A stretch of 64,000 nt of DNA from Aaosphaeria pasadenensis (GCA_022813625.1 JAKLMB010000051.1:62001-126000); one strand, 5' to 3'; positions 48,330-60,582 are shown, counted from the first letter of the stretch. Numbers and translations are program-made. The notes: generated from the sequence alone by a model not told the origin.

Positions 48330-49062
48330 CATAAGATGCAGTCAACCGTCGATAGAGTCAACACTGGAACGTCATGATGTAATCAATATATTTCGGGCGC
48401 GTTAGCGTAAACTTGTATGCAAGGGGTGTGGAGGGGAATGGAGAAAAGCAGTTGGCCGGATTGGGAGATGCGAATCATGGGATGTTGCCAAGTGCAGCCA
48501 ACGGCCACCCGTCCATCATTCCATAGTACGAGTGATATGACCTACTGATATCTATTGATCTACAGAGGATTTATTCTACTACGTACATTCTCAATTATAC
48601 ATACGCTGTATGTAGACATTATCCCGACCCCGGGATTTCGAGGTTGGGGAACCGAAGGACCTTGGCATTCCTTTCCCACCTCTTCCTCGGAGAGAAGAAG
48701 GAGAACCACAACGGCATCTGTGATTTTCCCGCCCGAAAATGAAATCGTGAGATCCTGGTGTGATCTTTCGGTGGGTCGCGTCAGTTGCAGTCGTTTCTGG
48801 TAGGAGGAGAGATCGGACTTTTCTTTTCATTGTTCTTCTAAAAGAATGCTGGCCAAATTGATGGTATATTCCAATCGTACTTACATGCATTCAATCCCGT
48901 TGACTGGCTTTTATCTTTGTATTGAATAGAAAGCTTTCCACTCACTGTCTTCATTCTGTACAGATCACAGATACTTTCGTTCATACATTGAATTCTTCCA
49001 TATCCCATCTAATCTACTACCCCATCCTCACAACTATTGTCCTCATTACCACCACCACCACC
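48330..49062. other. Intergenic region upstream of DUF1772 gene
   Basis: About 730 bp, no gene seen. The last bases before the ATG are a run of ACC triplets, a favourable fungal start context. Confidence 0.45.
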
Positions 49063-49637
49063 ATGTCGGACAACACAATCGTGAAAAGCATCGCAGGAAC
49101 CTGCATAACCTTCTCCTTCATCCTCGCCGGTAGCTCTCCCTCCTCTCTCCCCCATCTACCCTCTTCTAATGCTCTCTCCCAGGAAATGCCGTTACCCAAT
49201 CCTTCATGACTGTCCCCGCCCTCCTCGTCGACTTTCCCCAGCCAAGCTCTCCCCTACACGCTCAACGCGCCCGCCTCCTCGGCCGTCAATGGCCCCTCTG
49301 CTGGACCGTCGGCAACCAGTTCTTCCGCCCAATTTCCACCCTCGGCTTCCTAGGCTACGCCTACGCAGCATACGCTACCTATCGCCAGGGCGACCGCGCA
49401 GAGCGCGACTGGAGATTCTATGCCGCAGCCGCCGCGCTGCATCTCACGACGATTCTGCACTCGGCGATCAACATGCAGCCGTTGAATGATAAGCTTGAGG
49501 CGCTCGCTGGGAGGGCCGGGGATAAGGAGCTCGGGGAGGCAGAGGGGATTGCGAGAAAGTGGGCGAGGTGGAATTTACTGAGGTTGGTTACGCCGGTTGT
49601 TGCGGGAACTTTGGCGTTGTTTCAGCAGAGTATTTGA
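49063..49637 (+). CDS. DUF1772 membrane protein (anthrone-oxygenase-like), 2 exons
   Basis: Exons 49063-49129 and 49183-49637 are joined by a 53-nt intron and give 173 residues. The splice joins the first half of a membrane helix to NAVTQSFMTVPALL, restoring the N-terminal span. Further hydrophobic helices follow (about 73-93, 103-123 and the C-terminus), so there are four spans, the DUF1772 pattern. Fungal DUF1772 proteins include the anthrone oxygenases of anthraquinone, aflatoxin and related aromatic polyketide pathways, as well as many of unknown role. The length fits. The neighbours to the right (NmrA, NTF2-like, FAD hydroxylase, P450) make a tailoring role plausible, though no polyketide synthase is in view. 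Confidence 0.82.
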
Positions 49638-50239
49638 ATGATGGTAGGGTGTGATGGTGTGTGTATGGGGAGGTTTAATAAGGATGGGGTTTTGTGCAGC
49701 GGCGACTGTGAGGGTGGAGTGTAGTAATCGTTGAAGTATGCACAATCGAAATTGTTGGTAGTGGCGAAGTTCAAAATTTAAGCCGTAGACACAAATCTCT
49801 GATCGGACATTATTGTTTGTTCGTTCGTTTGGATGGTTGCTCATATGTGAACAGTCACTGTTATAGAATGACCATGCATGCTGGATTGTGGTTATGGATA
49901 TGACAAGAATATATTGAACAGGTTGTGTCTACTCTGTACTTTGTCGGTATTATGTATGGTTATTCGAGAAGACTCCAGATCTTGAGGAGAATTAGCGCCG
50001 TGTTGGATTGGAGTCGGATATGTGTAGTGTGAAGTAGATAAATGAATAAATCAGTTAAGTCAAATAGATACTTCAATAAATTGACTAAGTGTACTCAATT
50101 TGCCAACGTATACAGGCAGACCGTGAAGGAATAATTAATATTAAACAATAATAAACACCACCACCACCTCCTCCTTCTCCTTCTCCTTCATCGTTTCAAC
50201 AAACCCTACTCGCAAGTACTGACCAGTCTATAATTATCC
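49638..50239. other. Intergenic region between convergent genes
   Basis: About 600 bp with no gene. It contains an imperfect triplet repeat (CAC/CTC/TTC units, about 50156-50191). Confidence 0.5.
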
Positions 50240-51190
50240 CTACCTCGTAACAAAAGAACTCCTCTCCTTCAACCATCTCTCAAACCCACAAATCCCCTCC
50301 CCCTCCTCCTTCCTCAAACTCTCAACATCAGCCCCATACCCATCAGTCTTGAACCATGTAATCATAATCCTCAATTCCGTGACCCCCCACAACAACGCTT
50401 TCCCTAAAACCCCATACGATACTGGCGCAGGCTGCCCTGTAGTCCTCTCAAAGCACCCACTCATCTCCTCAAAAGTCAGCTCGTCCCCAGCCAGACTCTC
50501 TGCCTTCGTGTTCCATTCCTCACTGTTCGCGAACGCACGTGCACCGAACATCCCAATGTCGTAGATCGAAACCCACTGCATCTTCTTCCCGTCCAGCATG
50601 TCGCGCAGCGCGGCGAGAAACACTCGCGTCTGAAACCCAGGGGCAAGATTATCCATGAAAGCAACGGGCCGCAGGATTGTCCAGCGCATGGATTCGCCGT
50701 TCGCACCTGCGCGGGAAATCAGGTGCTGCTCGATAGTGTACTTGGACTGGAAGTGAGGGATTGGGGTTTCGGTGGTGGGACTACGGGCATTGCCGCCGCG
50801 GTCGACGGAAGAATAGACGAAGTGTGTTACTGCATTTTCGAGGGAGTAGTCGATGAGGTTTTTGCCTTGGGCGATCTCCGTGTCGTGGGTCACCCCTGGG
50901 CCGACGGAGGCTTGCACCGAGTAGACGCCCCAGATCTTGGGGTCTGCGTGGTTAGACTGCCGGAGTGTGTCGACGGCGGAGGCAAATAGGTCGGGGATGG
51001 AGTTCAGGTCGCCTTGGACGAGCTTGACAGTGGGGTATTGGGTGAGGAGCTTCTGGGCTGAGGCGGACGAGGTGTTGCGGGTCACGGCCAAGAGCGTGAA
51101 TTGATCGCTTGAGGGGTGAGAGGCTAGGTGCGAGAGGACGGCACCGCCTTGCTTCCCCGTCGCGCCGGTTATGAGGATGGCTTTGGACAT
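50240..51190 (-). CDS. NmrA-like NAD(P)-binding protein
   Basis: Single exon, 316 residues from the ATG at 51190; the frame stays open to 51340, but SKAILITGATGKQGG is where relatives begin. The dinucleotide motif GATGKQGG is at 9-16. Downstream VYSSVDRGG and the segment around KYTIEQHL fit atypical SDRs of the NmrA/HSCARG group, in which the catalytic Tyr-x3-Lys is altered or lost. Members act as redox-sensing regulators or as reductases. No membrane span or signal. It sits between the DUF1772 and NTF2-like genes, which supports a role with these possible tailoring proteins, but that is inference. Confidence 0.88.
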   Translation of the reverse strand: MSKAILITGATGKQGGAVLSHLASHPSSDQFTLLAVTRNTSSASAQKLLTQYPTVKLVQGDLNSIPDLFASAVDTLRQSNHADPKIWGVYSVQASVGPGVTHDTEIAQGKNLIDYSLENAVTHFVYSSVDRGGNARSPTTETPIPHFQSKYTIEQHLISRAGANGESMRWTILRPVAFMDNLAPGFQTRVFLAALRDMLDGKKMQWVSIYDIGMFGARAFANSEEWNTKAESLAGDELTFEEMSGCFERTTGQPAPVSYGVLGKALLWGVTELRIMITWFKTDGYGADVESLRKEEGEGICGFERWLKERSSFVTR

Positions 51191-52499
51191 CGTCGTGGTG
51201 GGGATTGGTGACTTGGTAGTTGTCGAATGAGAGATGTGGACAGGTAGGCGTGCACCGTGAATTGCCGAAAATGGTATGTGATGATTGACGAATGTGATCT
51301 GATGCTTGTTCTTTTGGGATATTTCGCCAAGGGAAGACAAGCACTCGAAATACTGGGCGCGGGGGCGAGCAATATATGAAATAGGTAACTATTCCAGGTA
51401 ATTAAAAATGAAGTCTTGGTTATAGGTTGACGAGAGAGGGGGCAGGCAGAGTAAGAGAGCCAGGGAGATTACTCCGTAGGTAGGTAGGTATCTAGACGTG
51501 TCAAGGGATGACAGAATCTCAAATGGGAATCTCGAGGAATAACAAAATAACAAACCAAAACAAGTTCTGTTAAAAGGGTTGTTTACATTCCCCCCTTCCC
51601 CGTTCTCTCCACATGACGTCCGTCGACCATCACCGCATGGACTCCGCTCACTGCACTCCAATGTCCGTCATTCAACATCTTTCCTTTCTCTTTGGTCCGT
51701 TGAAACAACAAATACATGAAACCGACCATTCATGAATGCACAAACGATCATGTACGGGGTCCCCTCTCGCTCTGTCCTCTTCCCGTCAGTTCGCATAACA
51801 ACGAACCACGTAACTATCTGACATGACACGAGTTAGAGTGCGGATCGCCTGCGGGCGCTAAATCCGCTCCCGAACGTAAGACGGTACCCCGGGTAGGAAT
51901 GAGAACCTTAAACTGCACGGCAATTAGCCAATCAACTACTCGTATAATATGTACGAAATCATTGATTGTGATGACAGTGATGCGCTGCATGTTGAGTGGA
52001 ACTATCGGGAGAGGAGAAAGATGATTTCTCCATAGAGGAAGAGAGCTGTGCCGTTCCGTTTTGGCTGTTATCTTTTTGGGAAGAAATCAGTGTAGGGTGA
52101 GGAGAAATAATTAGTTAAGGTACGCATGGTTCGGTGGAATAGTTAAGCTACTCGTAGAGGCGGGTGGGTGGGCGGACTGCGGGATGGACTCGAACTACAG
52201 AGTCTTCGACGTCATCCATCTCTAGACTGGTGGCCTCGAGAAACGGACAATTGAACAGAATTCATTATTCGAATTGAGTTGATTTAATTGAACTGCACTC
52301 CGTATTTGAGTCTTAGTGTATTGTATGCAATGATTTCTGAAATCGATATAGCGACTATACACTCTGTCAACTAGAAATAGCCATGCACTTTTACGCAAAC
52401 TTTGAAGTAAGACATAGTAATAGTTCATAGACAGATACGTAAATCCAGCCCAGTCCGATTCAATAAAACTCCCCCTGTCCAACTCGATCATCCAATTCA
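51191..52499. other. Intergenic region, no gene seen
   Basis: About 1.3 kb with short frames only. One copy of the 9-mer in reverse orientation (TACTCCGTA, 51470-51478). Confidence 0.5.
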
Positions 52500-53093
52500 T
52501 TATCCCTCAAAAACTCCCATAATCCTTTTCTTCAACTCTTCCGCTTTTGCGCTATGCACGAACTCCCTGATCTCCCTTATCCTCTTCCCCCCTTCCTCCA
52601 TCCTAACCATCAACACACACTCCGTCCACCACTCCCTCAATCCACCATCCACCAACTTCTTACCGCTCTCGCTCTCCCCATTCACCGTTCCTCCCATCTT
52701 GCAGTGTGCGATCACTGTGTCTGAGCCAGGTGCGAAATGTATTGTGCCCTGAGGTATCATCTGGAAGGACGAGAAGAGTGAGAAGATCTGTGTGGCATGC
52801 TGGGTGAAAGGTGCGAGGTCTCGGGAGGGTATCTCAAGTGAGGAGGGGAGAATGGTGTGGGTGAAAGTAGGAGATGCCAGGGCGGAGATGGAGGATGGTT
52901 GGAGGGTGCTGTATGCTCTGAGGAGGGAGTGGAAGGTCTCAAGATGTTGTTGTCGCGTTGATTCTTGATGGCTGTCGTAGAGAGTTTTAAGCTTGGGTAG
53001 GAGGAAGTAGGCGGCTGGTACTAGGGCCGCGACTGAAGCAAGCGCTGCGGTGGTGAGACGTATCTCTGAATTCGTGAAGTTGAGGTTCGTCAT
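52500..53093 (-). CDS. NTF2/SnoaL-like protein with N-terminal membrane anchor
   Basis: Single exon, 197 residues from the ATG at 53093. The frame extends to an ATG at 53219, but the added part has no sensible signal. A hydrophobic span lies at about 11-33, then a linker, then a domain whose pattern (helical QQHLETFHSLLRAYS, PSSLEIPSRDLAPFTQHATQIF, strand-rich GTIHFAPGSDTVIAHCKMGG, ECVLMVRMEEGGKRIREIREFV) fits the SnoaL/NTF2 cone fold. Small fungal proteins of this kind include polyketide cyclases and isomerases. The membrane anchor is unusual for the fold. It lies between the NmrA-like and FAD hydroxylase genes, all three on the minus strand. Confidence 0.72.
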   Translation of the reverse strand: MTNLNFTNSEIRLTTAALASVAALVPAAYFLLPKLKTLYDSHQESTRQQHLETFHSLLRAYSTLQPSSISALASPTFTHTILPSSLEIPSRDLAPFTQHATQIFSLFSSFQMIPQGTIHFAPGSDTVIAHCKMGGTVNGESESGKKLVDGGLREWWTECVLMVRMEEGGKRIREIREFVHSAKAEELKKRIMGVFEG

Positions 53094-54738
53094 AATTGAC
53101 TTGCTTTTCCTTTGGTGATATGTATGTGCTGAGGTGACGAGAGTTTCGGTTAGAGCAATACAGATGAAGTTCTCGCAAGATGAGACGAAAGAACGAACTA
53201 ATTCCCATGAATTATTCAATCATATCGTACCTTATCCTATACCTTATTGCCCTCAATGAGGTACGATTACACGCTATCACGTGCCATCACATCTCGCCCA
53301 TCCGATGTTCATTCAAAGAGTTATCCAAAAGCAGTATCGCAATGCCCCTGTACGATTCAAATCTATCGGAGCTTCCCCTCCTTTCCGTCCGCTTGCAATC
53401 GACCTGTACCCGGTGACCTTCAAAGATCCCATGCTCGGATGTATGTACGGAGTACTCCATACATACTGAGGGACTGGCCACTACCCTCAAATCTTACATT
53501 GTCGCTAATGCAGTCAGATCGATCAATCCGAATTAGGCAATATACCACCATTTGCCATCACACACAGTGAATATCCACAACACATGCATCTTAAAAATTC
53601 TTCCTCCATAAGCTCCATGTACATCGCCCAATTCATATTCTTCCTCTTCACCAATCATCTTTCTTGGGAGTATTACGCCCCCTCGTGAAACCCCCTCCCC
53701 AGCCACTTCCCTCGGCACCGTCATAGACTTTTCCCTTGCATACCCCAGCCTTGCATCTTGCCTCCCCTCAACAAATATTCATACAAAACTTTCTCACATC
53801 ATCACCAACACCACAAATTATCAACAACGCCCTCCCCTCCGCACGCAGACCATACAATGCACCGGTGCTCCGACTTCCGACCCGGCTCTCCAACGGGATC
53901 CAAAGAATGGTTATGTCTTTGCTTCATCTAGGTAGGCACATGGTTAGTTTACAAGTGTAGCGTACCGGAGGGTGGGTGTGTTGGTAGGCTTATTATGCTT
54001 GGGAGGCTTGGTATGCTACCGCTGTGATGCGTTGGGAATAGCGGGGTCAGGTGTGATGGACGGGAACAGGTGCGAGAGCGCTAGTTGGTTTGTATTGTTG
54101 ATTGAAGCTGGGGGACCATGGGAGTGAACAATTCATGTGTTGCGATATCATGTTGTGGTATAAAATGTGATTAGTTATTGGGAGTTGCAAGTTGTGATAG
54201 CTTTTCTGCCGGTTGAGGCTGACGTTGATTAATCGCCCGATTGACATGGTAGAGAAGTGGGATTCTGCGAGGGGAAGGGCAAGAAAGATCCCGGTACTCT
54301 GGATATCCCGAATCGTGCATTAACGATTAGTGAATCATGTGGCATTTCAAATGAAAAGATAGTAGATCGTGAAGACGATATCGGACATGTTCTTTCGAGG
54401 CTGGAGTTGTGGTACACATCTCAGCTTTGTTTTGGGGGGTTTAAGATGAGATGTGAGAGACTGAGTGCTCGTCTGCAAGGAATCGACGTCAAGACGTGCG
54501 GTATTAGCATGGTTTCGTAGGGTCGCACAGAGATCCGCTGGAGGTCATTCTGTCCTCACATTTCAGTCTGAATAGATGAAGGTTTATTCATCTCAAAACA
54601 AGGATGATGCTGATATCGTAATTTGAGCCTCCACTGCTAAACAAACATTAACGATAATGTCTCGCCCCCTTACTCGGTACAGAAAAAAGGATCTGGGTCG
54701 TCAAGTATTCCATCAAGCACTCCATCCAGCCACGTCAG
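53094..54738. other. Intergenic region, no gene seen
   Basis: About 1.6 kb. No supported coding sequence. It contains a TACGGAGTA copy at 53446-53454 set inside an inverted arrangement (ATGTATG before it, CATACAT after it). Confidence 0.5.
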
Positions 54739-56519
54739 TCAATCCCAATCCCCAGCACCCAACTCAATTGGCACACCAGCCCTCATATCCTCCATAATCT
54801 TTTCGATGCTCCAAGGTTCATACTTGTACCCTCTCGGATAGTTTGGCTCAAATCCTTGCTCGTCCTCCATTCGCACGCCCTTCTTCATGCTCTCCACCGC
54901 CTTGTGGTAGTTCTCATACGCATAGGCTTCAGGATCGTGCGACCATACCCATCGCGGGAGCTTGGGTGCCGCGCGCCGCGGGTCGAGCTTGACCTTGTCC
55001 CAGTCTGTGTCCTGGAGAAGCTCGGCGTTGGAGAAGCCGAGTTTCTGCGCGCATGCATTACGGATGAAACTATGTGAGTGGATGTGTTAGATATTTGAGA
55101 TAAGATGGTTATTGCATGCAAGGAAAGGAAAGAGGAAGAAAATATAGAGGGAGCGGTGCAACGTACCGGAACCTAATATGCGTACGGACGGACTGCGGAA
55201 CGTTGTCCTTGCCGCCAATCTCGAGACAGCTTGCGATGGAAATGGCATCCTCGATGGCTTGAGTGGCACCATTGCCGCTGGCGGGTAGGTAGGAGTGGGC
55301 AGCATCTCCAATTTGGATGACGCGCGCGCCTGGCGAGGTCCAGCTCGGCTGGGGGTCTCTCCAGAGAAGCTCGAAGTTGACGATCGTGTTCGGTGGCGTG
55401 CATTCAACAAGTTCCCTGAAGATGGGCGCCCACTTGTGAACTTCCATGCCGGGCATCTTGTCCATGCCTTCCAATACCTCCTCTTTATCGATGGTGTTGT
55501 TCCAGTTCTCTTTCTCAGTACCGGTTACCTTGACATAGTTAGTACGTTACTTGCTCCGAATAGCGATATGCTCACATCGTGATTCATGATCCAAACCATG
55601 ACATCCTCGCGAGTCAAGGTAAGCGCATAGGTAGAAGGACTGCGCATTGTTAGCATGTGTTTCCGAGCAGTGACTTTGCTGAATCGATCATACCCCAACC
55701 AGGTTCTCACAATGGACTCCTTGTTCGGCATCAACTTGAAGAACTCCTTGACTTTAGGGTTCTGATCCAAGTACTCAACGGGGAACGCCGCTCTCCACAT
55801 CGCACGCCCACTCGGCCTAGCTCTTACTTGTCCTCCAACCAATTTCTGGCTCTTCGAGCCTACGCCGTCGGCAGCAATGATGACATCCGCCTCGTACCTC
55901 TTCCCGTCATCCGTGACACATCCACCTTTTCCTTTCTCCTCGTCCTCGTAGTAATCGACGACACGACGGTTGAACTCGACAGAAACGCCAAGCTTCTCCA
56001 CGGCACTGACGAACATCTTGTAAACGAGCGGACGCATCTGGAACTCTCCCGGAGGCGTATCTGGGTCAAGGCCCTGGTCGCGAAGTCTGTCCGCAACGCG
56101 GAGAGGCTTGATGATGACCTCGCCTGAATGTTTGAATGTTTCAATCCAGGCGTTATGCAGCGAGATGCGCTTGTATTCTTCTTGTAGTTCTGGCCAGTGC
56201 TTCATGAAGCGCGTTGCGCTCAGTCCCATAAAGTACATGTCACCTTCAAACACGTATCAGCATATCATGAATTGTGAATTGTGAATCGTATCACATGATA
56301 AGGCATTTGATTCTGCAAATTGGTTCGCTCACCTGCAGTGTTGATGCTCTCGTTCCTCTCCAAGACTCGGACGTTGTGACCTTTGCGCACGCATTCAAGC
56401 GCAGCTACAAGTCCCGCGAGCCCAGTGCCTACAATGAGGACGTCGATGCCAGTCGAATCGTAAGTTCCGACCGGCCTCGACTCCATCGTGGAGTCGCGTC
56501 CCGTAAGAGCGTGAGGCAT
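54739..56519 (-). CDS. FAD-dependent aromatic monooxygenase (salicylate-hydroxylase-like), 5 exons
   Basis: Exons 56519-56333, 56243-55694, 55639-55576, 55528-55167 and 55069-54739 are joined by introns of 89, 54, 47 and 97 nt and give 497 residues. The FAD dinucleotide motif GTGLAG is at 31-36 and ends in LER. The DG motif reads ADGVGSKSQ and the GD motif IGDAAHSYLPASGNG, so all three signatures of group A flavin hydroxylases are present. These NAD(P)H-dependent enzymes hydroxylate phenolic rings and are used both in aromatic catabolism and in secondary metabolism. No signal peptide. A second Met at residue 12 is an alternative start. The gene is divergent from the P450 at 58460 across 1.9 kb, suggesting possible co-regulation. 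Confidence 0.9.
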
Positions 56520-58459
56520 GGTGTTGGTTCAAATGGAAAATGGTCAACGGCGGTTAGAGGTATTGATGCGTATGCGCCCTGCGATGAAGTCAAAGACGAT
56601 GCTGGTCACAAGCACGCCGACGATGACCTCTCAGGACATTTTAAAGAGTCTATAATGTAACCCCCGTCGCTTTCGGGATAATTGTTGGAGAGGCGATGCA
56701 GAGGTGCCGAAACCATCAGACGATCAGCCCATCCAATCGGACCTCCGACATTCCGCGGGCTGGCGCATTCCCCAGCGATTCGATGCGATGCATTCACACA
56801 GTTAGGCGGCCACGAGCGTAGGCGAAGGACCAATGCGAACGAATCTACAGCTGCATTGCGGGAACCATATGTTTCGCATGGCTAATGTCTCAGCTACTAC
56901 ACCGTTGCGCGTGCGTGGTCAGGCACCGTGGCCTACTTCATGACTCTTTCCCCCCTGTTTAATGGTGATGTCGATGATACAGCGTTGGCTGAACCTTGGT
57001 GTGTGTTTAGACGGGGGCTAATGCGTCTTGTCTGGTTCCCCACACGTTCGTCCGGTGAAGCCAAGGTCAACAGGATGCACATCAGATTGCTAGCCTAGGA
57101 AGGAAAGTGATCGAAAGATGGCACTAAACCATTCCGGAGTAGTCGTAAGATCAGTGATAAGTGAGAGCGCTTCTGTTGTGAGGCTGGAATGGAGAGGGCA
57201 CGAAGAGGCTGATTACACAGTGTTACGCTAGACCAACCCTGTCCTCGTCGTTGACGGCGACCGTTTTTGGGCTGACTTGAGTCTATTTCAACCACGGTTT
57301 TTGAACAAAGAATCGATAAACGGTAAACAAAGCAAGCCTTGCGCTTGAATCTTTCCAAATCTTGTTATGGATCGTGATCTTATGTTGTTGGTATGCTTTG
57401 GGAAGCCCCGTGTACATCGATGGGAGGCCAGTTGAGAGCTACATCGTTCGCCCAGCCGGAGATATCTATCTGATGCTTGCTGAGGCTTGTACGAGACTAA
57501 TCAGGATTGGTCAGGTTGGTTACTCCGAAGCACGATTACATTCTTGAGCTTCGATCAACCAATAGGAGAGCATTCACCTGCTTCTAGATGGCATCATGGA
57601 TTTGATCAGAGCAACCAGGCTATCTCAAGGTATCCTATGGCTGTTCTTACCATTCGCCATCGTAAGCCTACAAAGTACCACTAATGATGCTGTGCCATCA
57701 CACCATAGTGTACATACAGCGGCACGTAGCGTCTGTCATCCGTAGTATCAGATCTCGACAAGCTTCCATTCCAAATTCGTTCTCCCTTTCATGATGTTTC
57801 CAATTTCTAGTAGCACAAGGTCCACTGTGTTCCCTTGAGCTCGTGGATCCTGCAATCTTTGCTCATGATCCCATCCCGGGTAGTCAGGAACGTTCGACGT
57901 TCTGAGTCTGGATCAGTGCCCGAAGACCTGGTTCTTCAGTGAACTGTCGAGTTCTCGATCATGGTCCTATCCCAAGTCGGCGTCCAGAACTTCCGACTCT
58001 CCATTGTTGATTGTAGATCGAATCAATTCTTTCAGTGACGGGCGTAGATCGGCCGACGTGGTCGGCTTAGTGCTAGACAGTTGCATTGCGCCCTGCACCT
58101 ATTCATCGACCACATGGGCTGAGTAAGTCGTCTTACCATGCCGAGAACTATAGTCTTTGCCAGTAAACCAGCCCAATGCAGGGATCCAGACCCAAGAAGA
58201 CATCTCCAATCGTTCTGTCTCTCTAGGCAAGACGGCCTCGCCGGTCGCCGTCCTATCCGCTATGCGACATGCTTCTACATGCTAGACATTCTCGGGGAGC
58301 CGAGAAGCAGATGTATAGACACCATGCACTCGGAGCGTATTAATACGTGGATCCCCGCGGAGTGGATATCTCGTGAGTTTCTGCATTGGACGTGTTAATC
58401 TAGCCCTGTACATTTCGTTCTTTTCCGTTTCACTTACATTCGTACGAGCAAGTCTAACC
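56520..58459. other. Divergent intergenic region between FAD hydroxylase and P450
   Basis: About 1.9 kb. No gene is supported; frames at 56274-56660 and 58138-58398 are short and lack motifs. It should contain both promoters. Confidence 0.5.
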
Positions 58460-60203
58460 ATGCATTCCCTCACGTTATACGCTGTGGGTCTCGCGGTCGT
58501 TGTGTTCGCGTTGTACTCCTTCTTCAGTGCCATTGCCAGGCGAAATGAAAAGTACAATCCCCAAGGACTGCCAGGCCCGACCCTTCTGCCCTGGATCGGG
58601 CGCGTGCATGACTTACCGATCCAGTACATGTGGCTCAAGTTCAAGGAGTGGGCCGATGTCTACGGACCAATTTATCGAACAAAAATGCTCGGGGCGAACT
58701 TCGTAATCGTATCAGACGAAAGCATAGCAGAGGAGATACTGGTAAAGCGTGCCAAGATATACTCAGACCGGCCACAGGTCAAGTCATTGTTCGATTCAAA
58801 GAGTACTCATGGCTCCATGGAATATCTTCCTCTCATGGGCAAAAACCGTAAGTATATCATGTACATTGTCTGTCTCTTGGTCACCTGATACTCACACATT
58901 GTGTAGTTTACTGGGCACGACAAAGGAAATTCACGCATGCATACCTCACAGAAGCCACCAATCAGAGATACTATGGCCTCATGGAATTTGAGGTCAAGCG
59001 GTGGCTGCATGTTCTCCTCACTGAGCCCGATAACTTCTGCTTCTCTCTTGAGGATATGGCGTCCAAGGTCATGTGCCAGCTCACATGGGACGACCACTCT
59101 TTCAGTCCCTATCTGACCAAGAGTGCTTGGGGGCTCCTAACCCAGATGTCACCCGCTGGTCCAATCACAAACGTCCTCACTCCTCTTTGGCACCTTCCAC
59201 AATTTCTCAATCCATGGAAGATCGCGGAGCGAAAGCGACACGACGAACAGCAAGCATGGTGGATGAACCGGTTGCTGGTCACCCGCAAACTCATGGAGAA
59301 GGGCAAGCAACGACCATGCTTTACGCGGACATACCTCGAGACCTCGGAGAAGTCCAGTATCTCCGGAGACTACGAGGCCTCTTCCGTCATTGGCATGATG
59401 GCCCTCGTCGGGATCTTCACAGTCGCTGGACCACTTTACTACTTCCTCGTCAGCATGATCCACCACCCAGAATGGCAAGCCAAGTGCCAGAAGGAGCTCG
59501 ACGAGGCGTGTGGAGGTCGCATTCCCACCCTGGAAGACATGCCCAAGTTGCCGATCCTTCGCGCGTGCATTAAAGAGACCATGAGGTGGAAACCGAATGT
59601 CCCTACTGGTATGTATCACGCCCCCCTCCCCATAAACCCACTTGATCCTTTCTAATCTCACTATTAATAGGTGTCGCCCACGAGAGTGAGGCCGATGATT
59701 GGTACAGAGGATACTTCATTCCCAAAGGAACGCGCATCCTTCCATTGGACTGGGCATTCCTTCGCAACCCCGTCAAGTACCCAGACCCAGAGAACTTTCG
59801 GCCTGAGCGATGGCTCGAGTCGGGATGGCCGACGTTCCAGGAACCTCTCACGAAGTTCCCCACCGTGGTCGGCTTGACATCTTTTGGTTGGGGGCAGCGT
59901 CAATGCCTTGGGCAGAGCCTCACTAGGGATGAGATGCTCGTCGCCTGTGGCGGATTGCTGTGGGCTTACAACCTGAAGAGGAAGGTCAACCCTAAGACTG
60001 GAAAGGAGATCGAAGTTCCTTTGAATAAGTCGAATTCTCTCCTCATCGTGAAGCCAGATCCATTCGAGATGGCGTTCGAGCCTCGCAGCGACGCGCGCAA
60101 GGCAGATGTCGAGGAGCTGTGGAGGGTCGCGGAGAAGAAGGACGCTGAAGAGAGAGCTGCATTTTTGAAGTGTGCTGAAGCGAAGGAGACTATACAGCAA
60201 TGA
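58460..60203 (+). CDS. Cytochrome P450 monooxygenase, 3 exons
   Basis: Exons 58460-58847, 58907-59608 and 59671-60203 are joined by introns of 59 and 62 nt and give 540 residues. An N-terminal membrane anchor (about 4-25) precedes GLPGP. ExxR is in KETMRW, the PERF-type motif is FRPERW, and the heme loop is FGWGQRQCLG with Cys442. In the I-helix the oxygen-activation Thr is not seen: the segment reads VAGPLYYFL where AG-x-x-T is expected. The protein ends in a charged helical tail. Substrate unknown. It faces away from the FAD hydroxylase, with which it may share regulation and pathway. Confidence 0.9.
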
Positions 60204-60582
60204 GGTGTTGGCTTGGATCGGTTTTGATAGTACGTCGATGTAGCGCATGGAGCGATCTTGCTTCGCCGCGGTTTGATTCGTGAATGTGTCATTACCTTAG
60301 ACATGTATTTTGGTAGCTTGTAATTTGTTGATGACGAAGCCTAATGAGATTAAATACACTGCTGGTCGAATCCGTGTGCATTATTTTCTACTTGTCGATA
60401 TCGTGTGAGCGAGCAAATCGGAAGTGTGTGGTTAAGGATGACGCAACTCAGACCGCTCCGACTTACGTTCACTCTGTCATCTTTGCTCACGGCGTGACAA
60501 GACAGTACGGAACTTACGGGAACTCGCGACGACCGTACGCGTTGCACAGCAGTAAAAATTATCATCAACTGATTCATATTAT

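Noticed and set aside
55501..55528. Suspected frameshift at the start of exon 4 of the FAD monooxygenase
   Set aside because: A careful recount showed no extra base; exons 3 and 4 join in phase 0 and total length is a multiple of three.
59149..59661. 170-codon frame antisense to the second P450
   Set aside because: Covers the I-helix to ExxR region of the P450 on the other strand and has no motif of its own.
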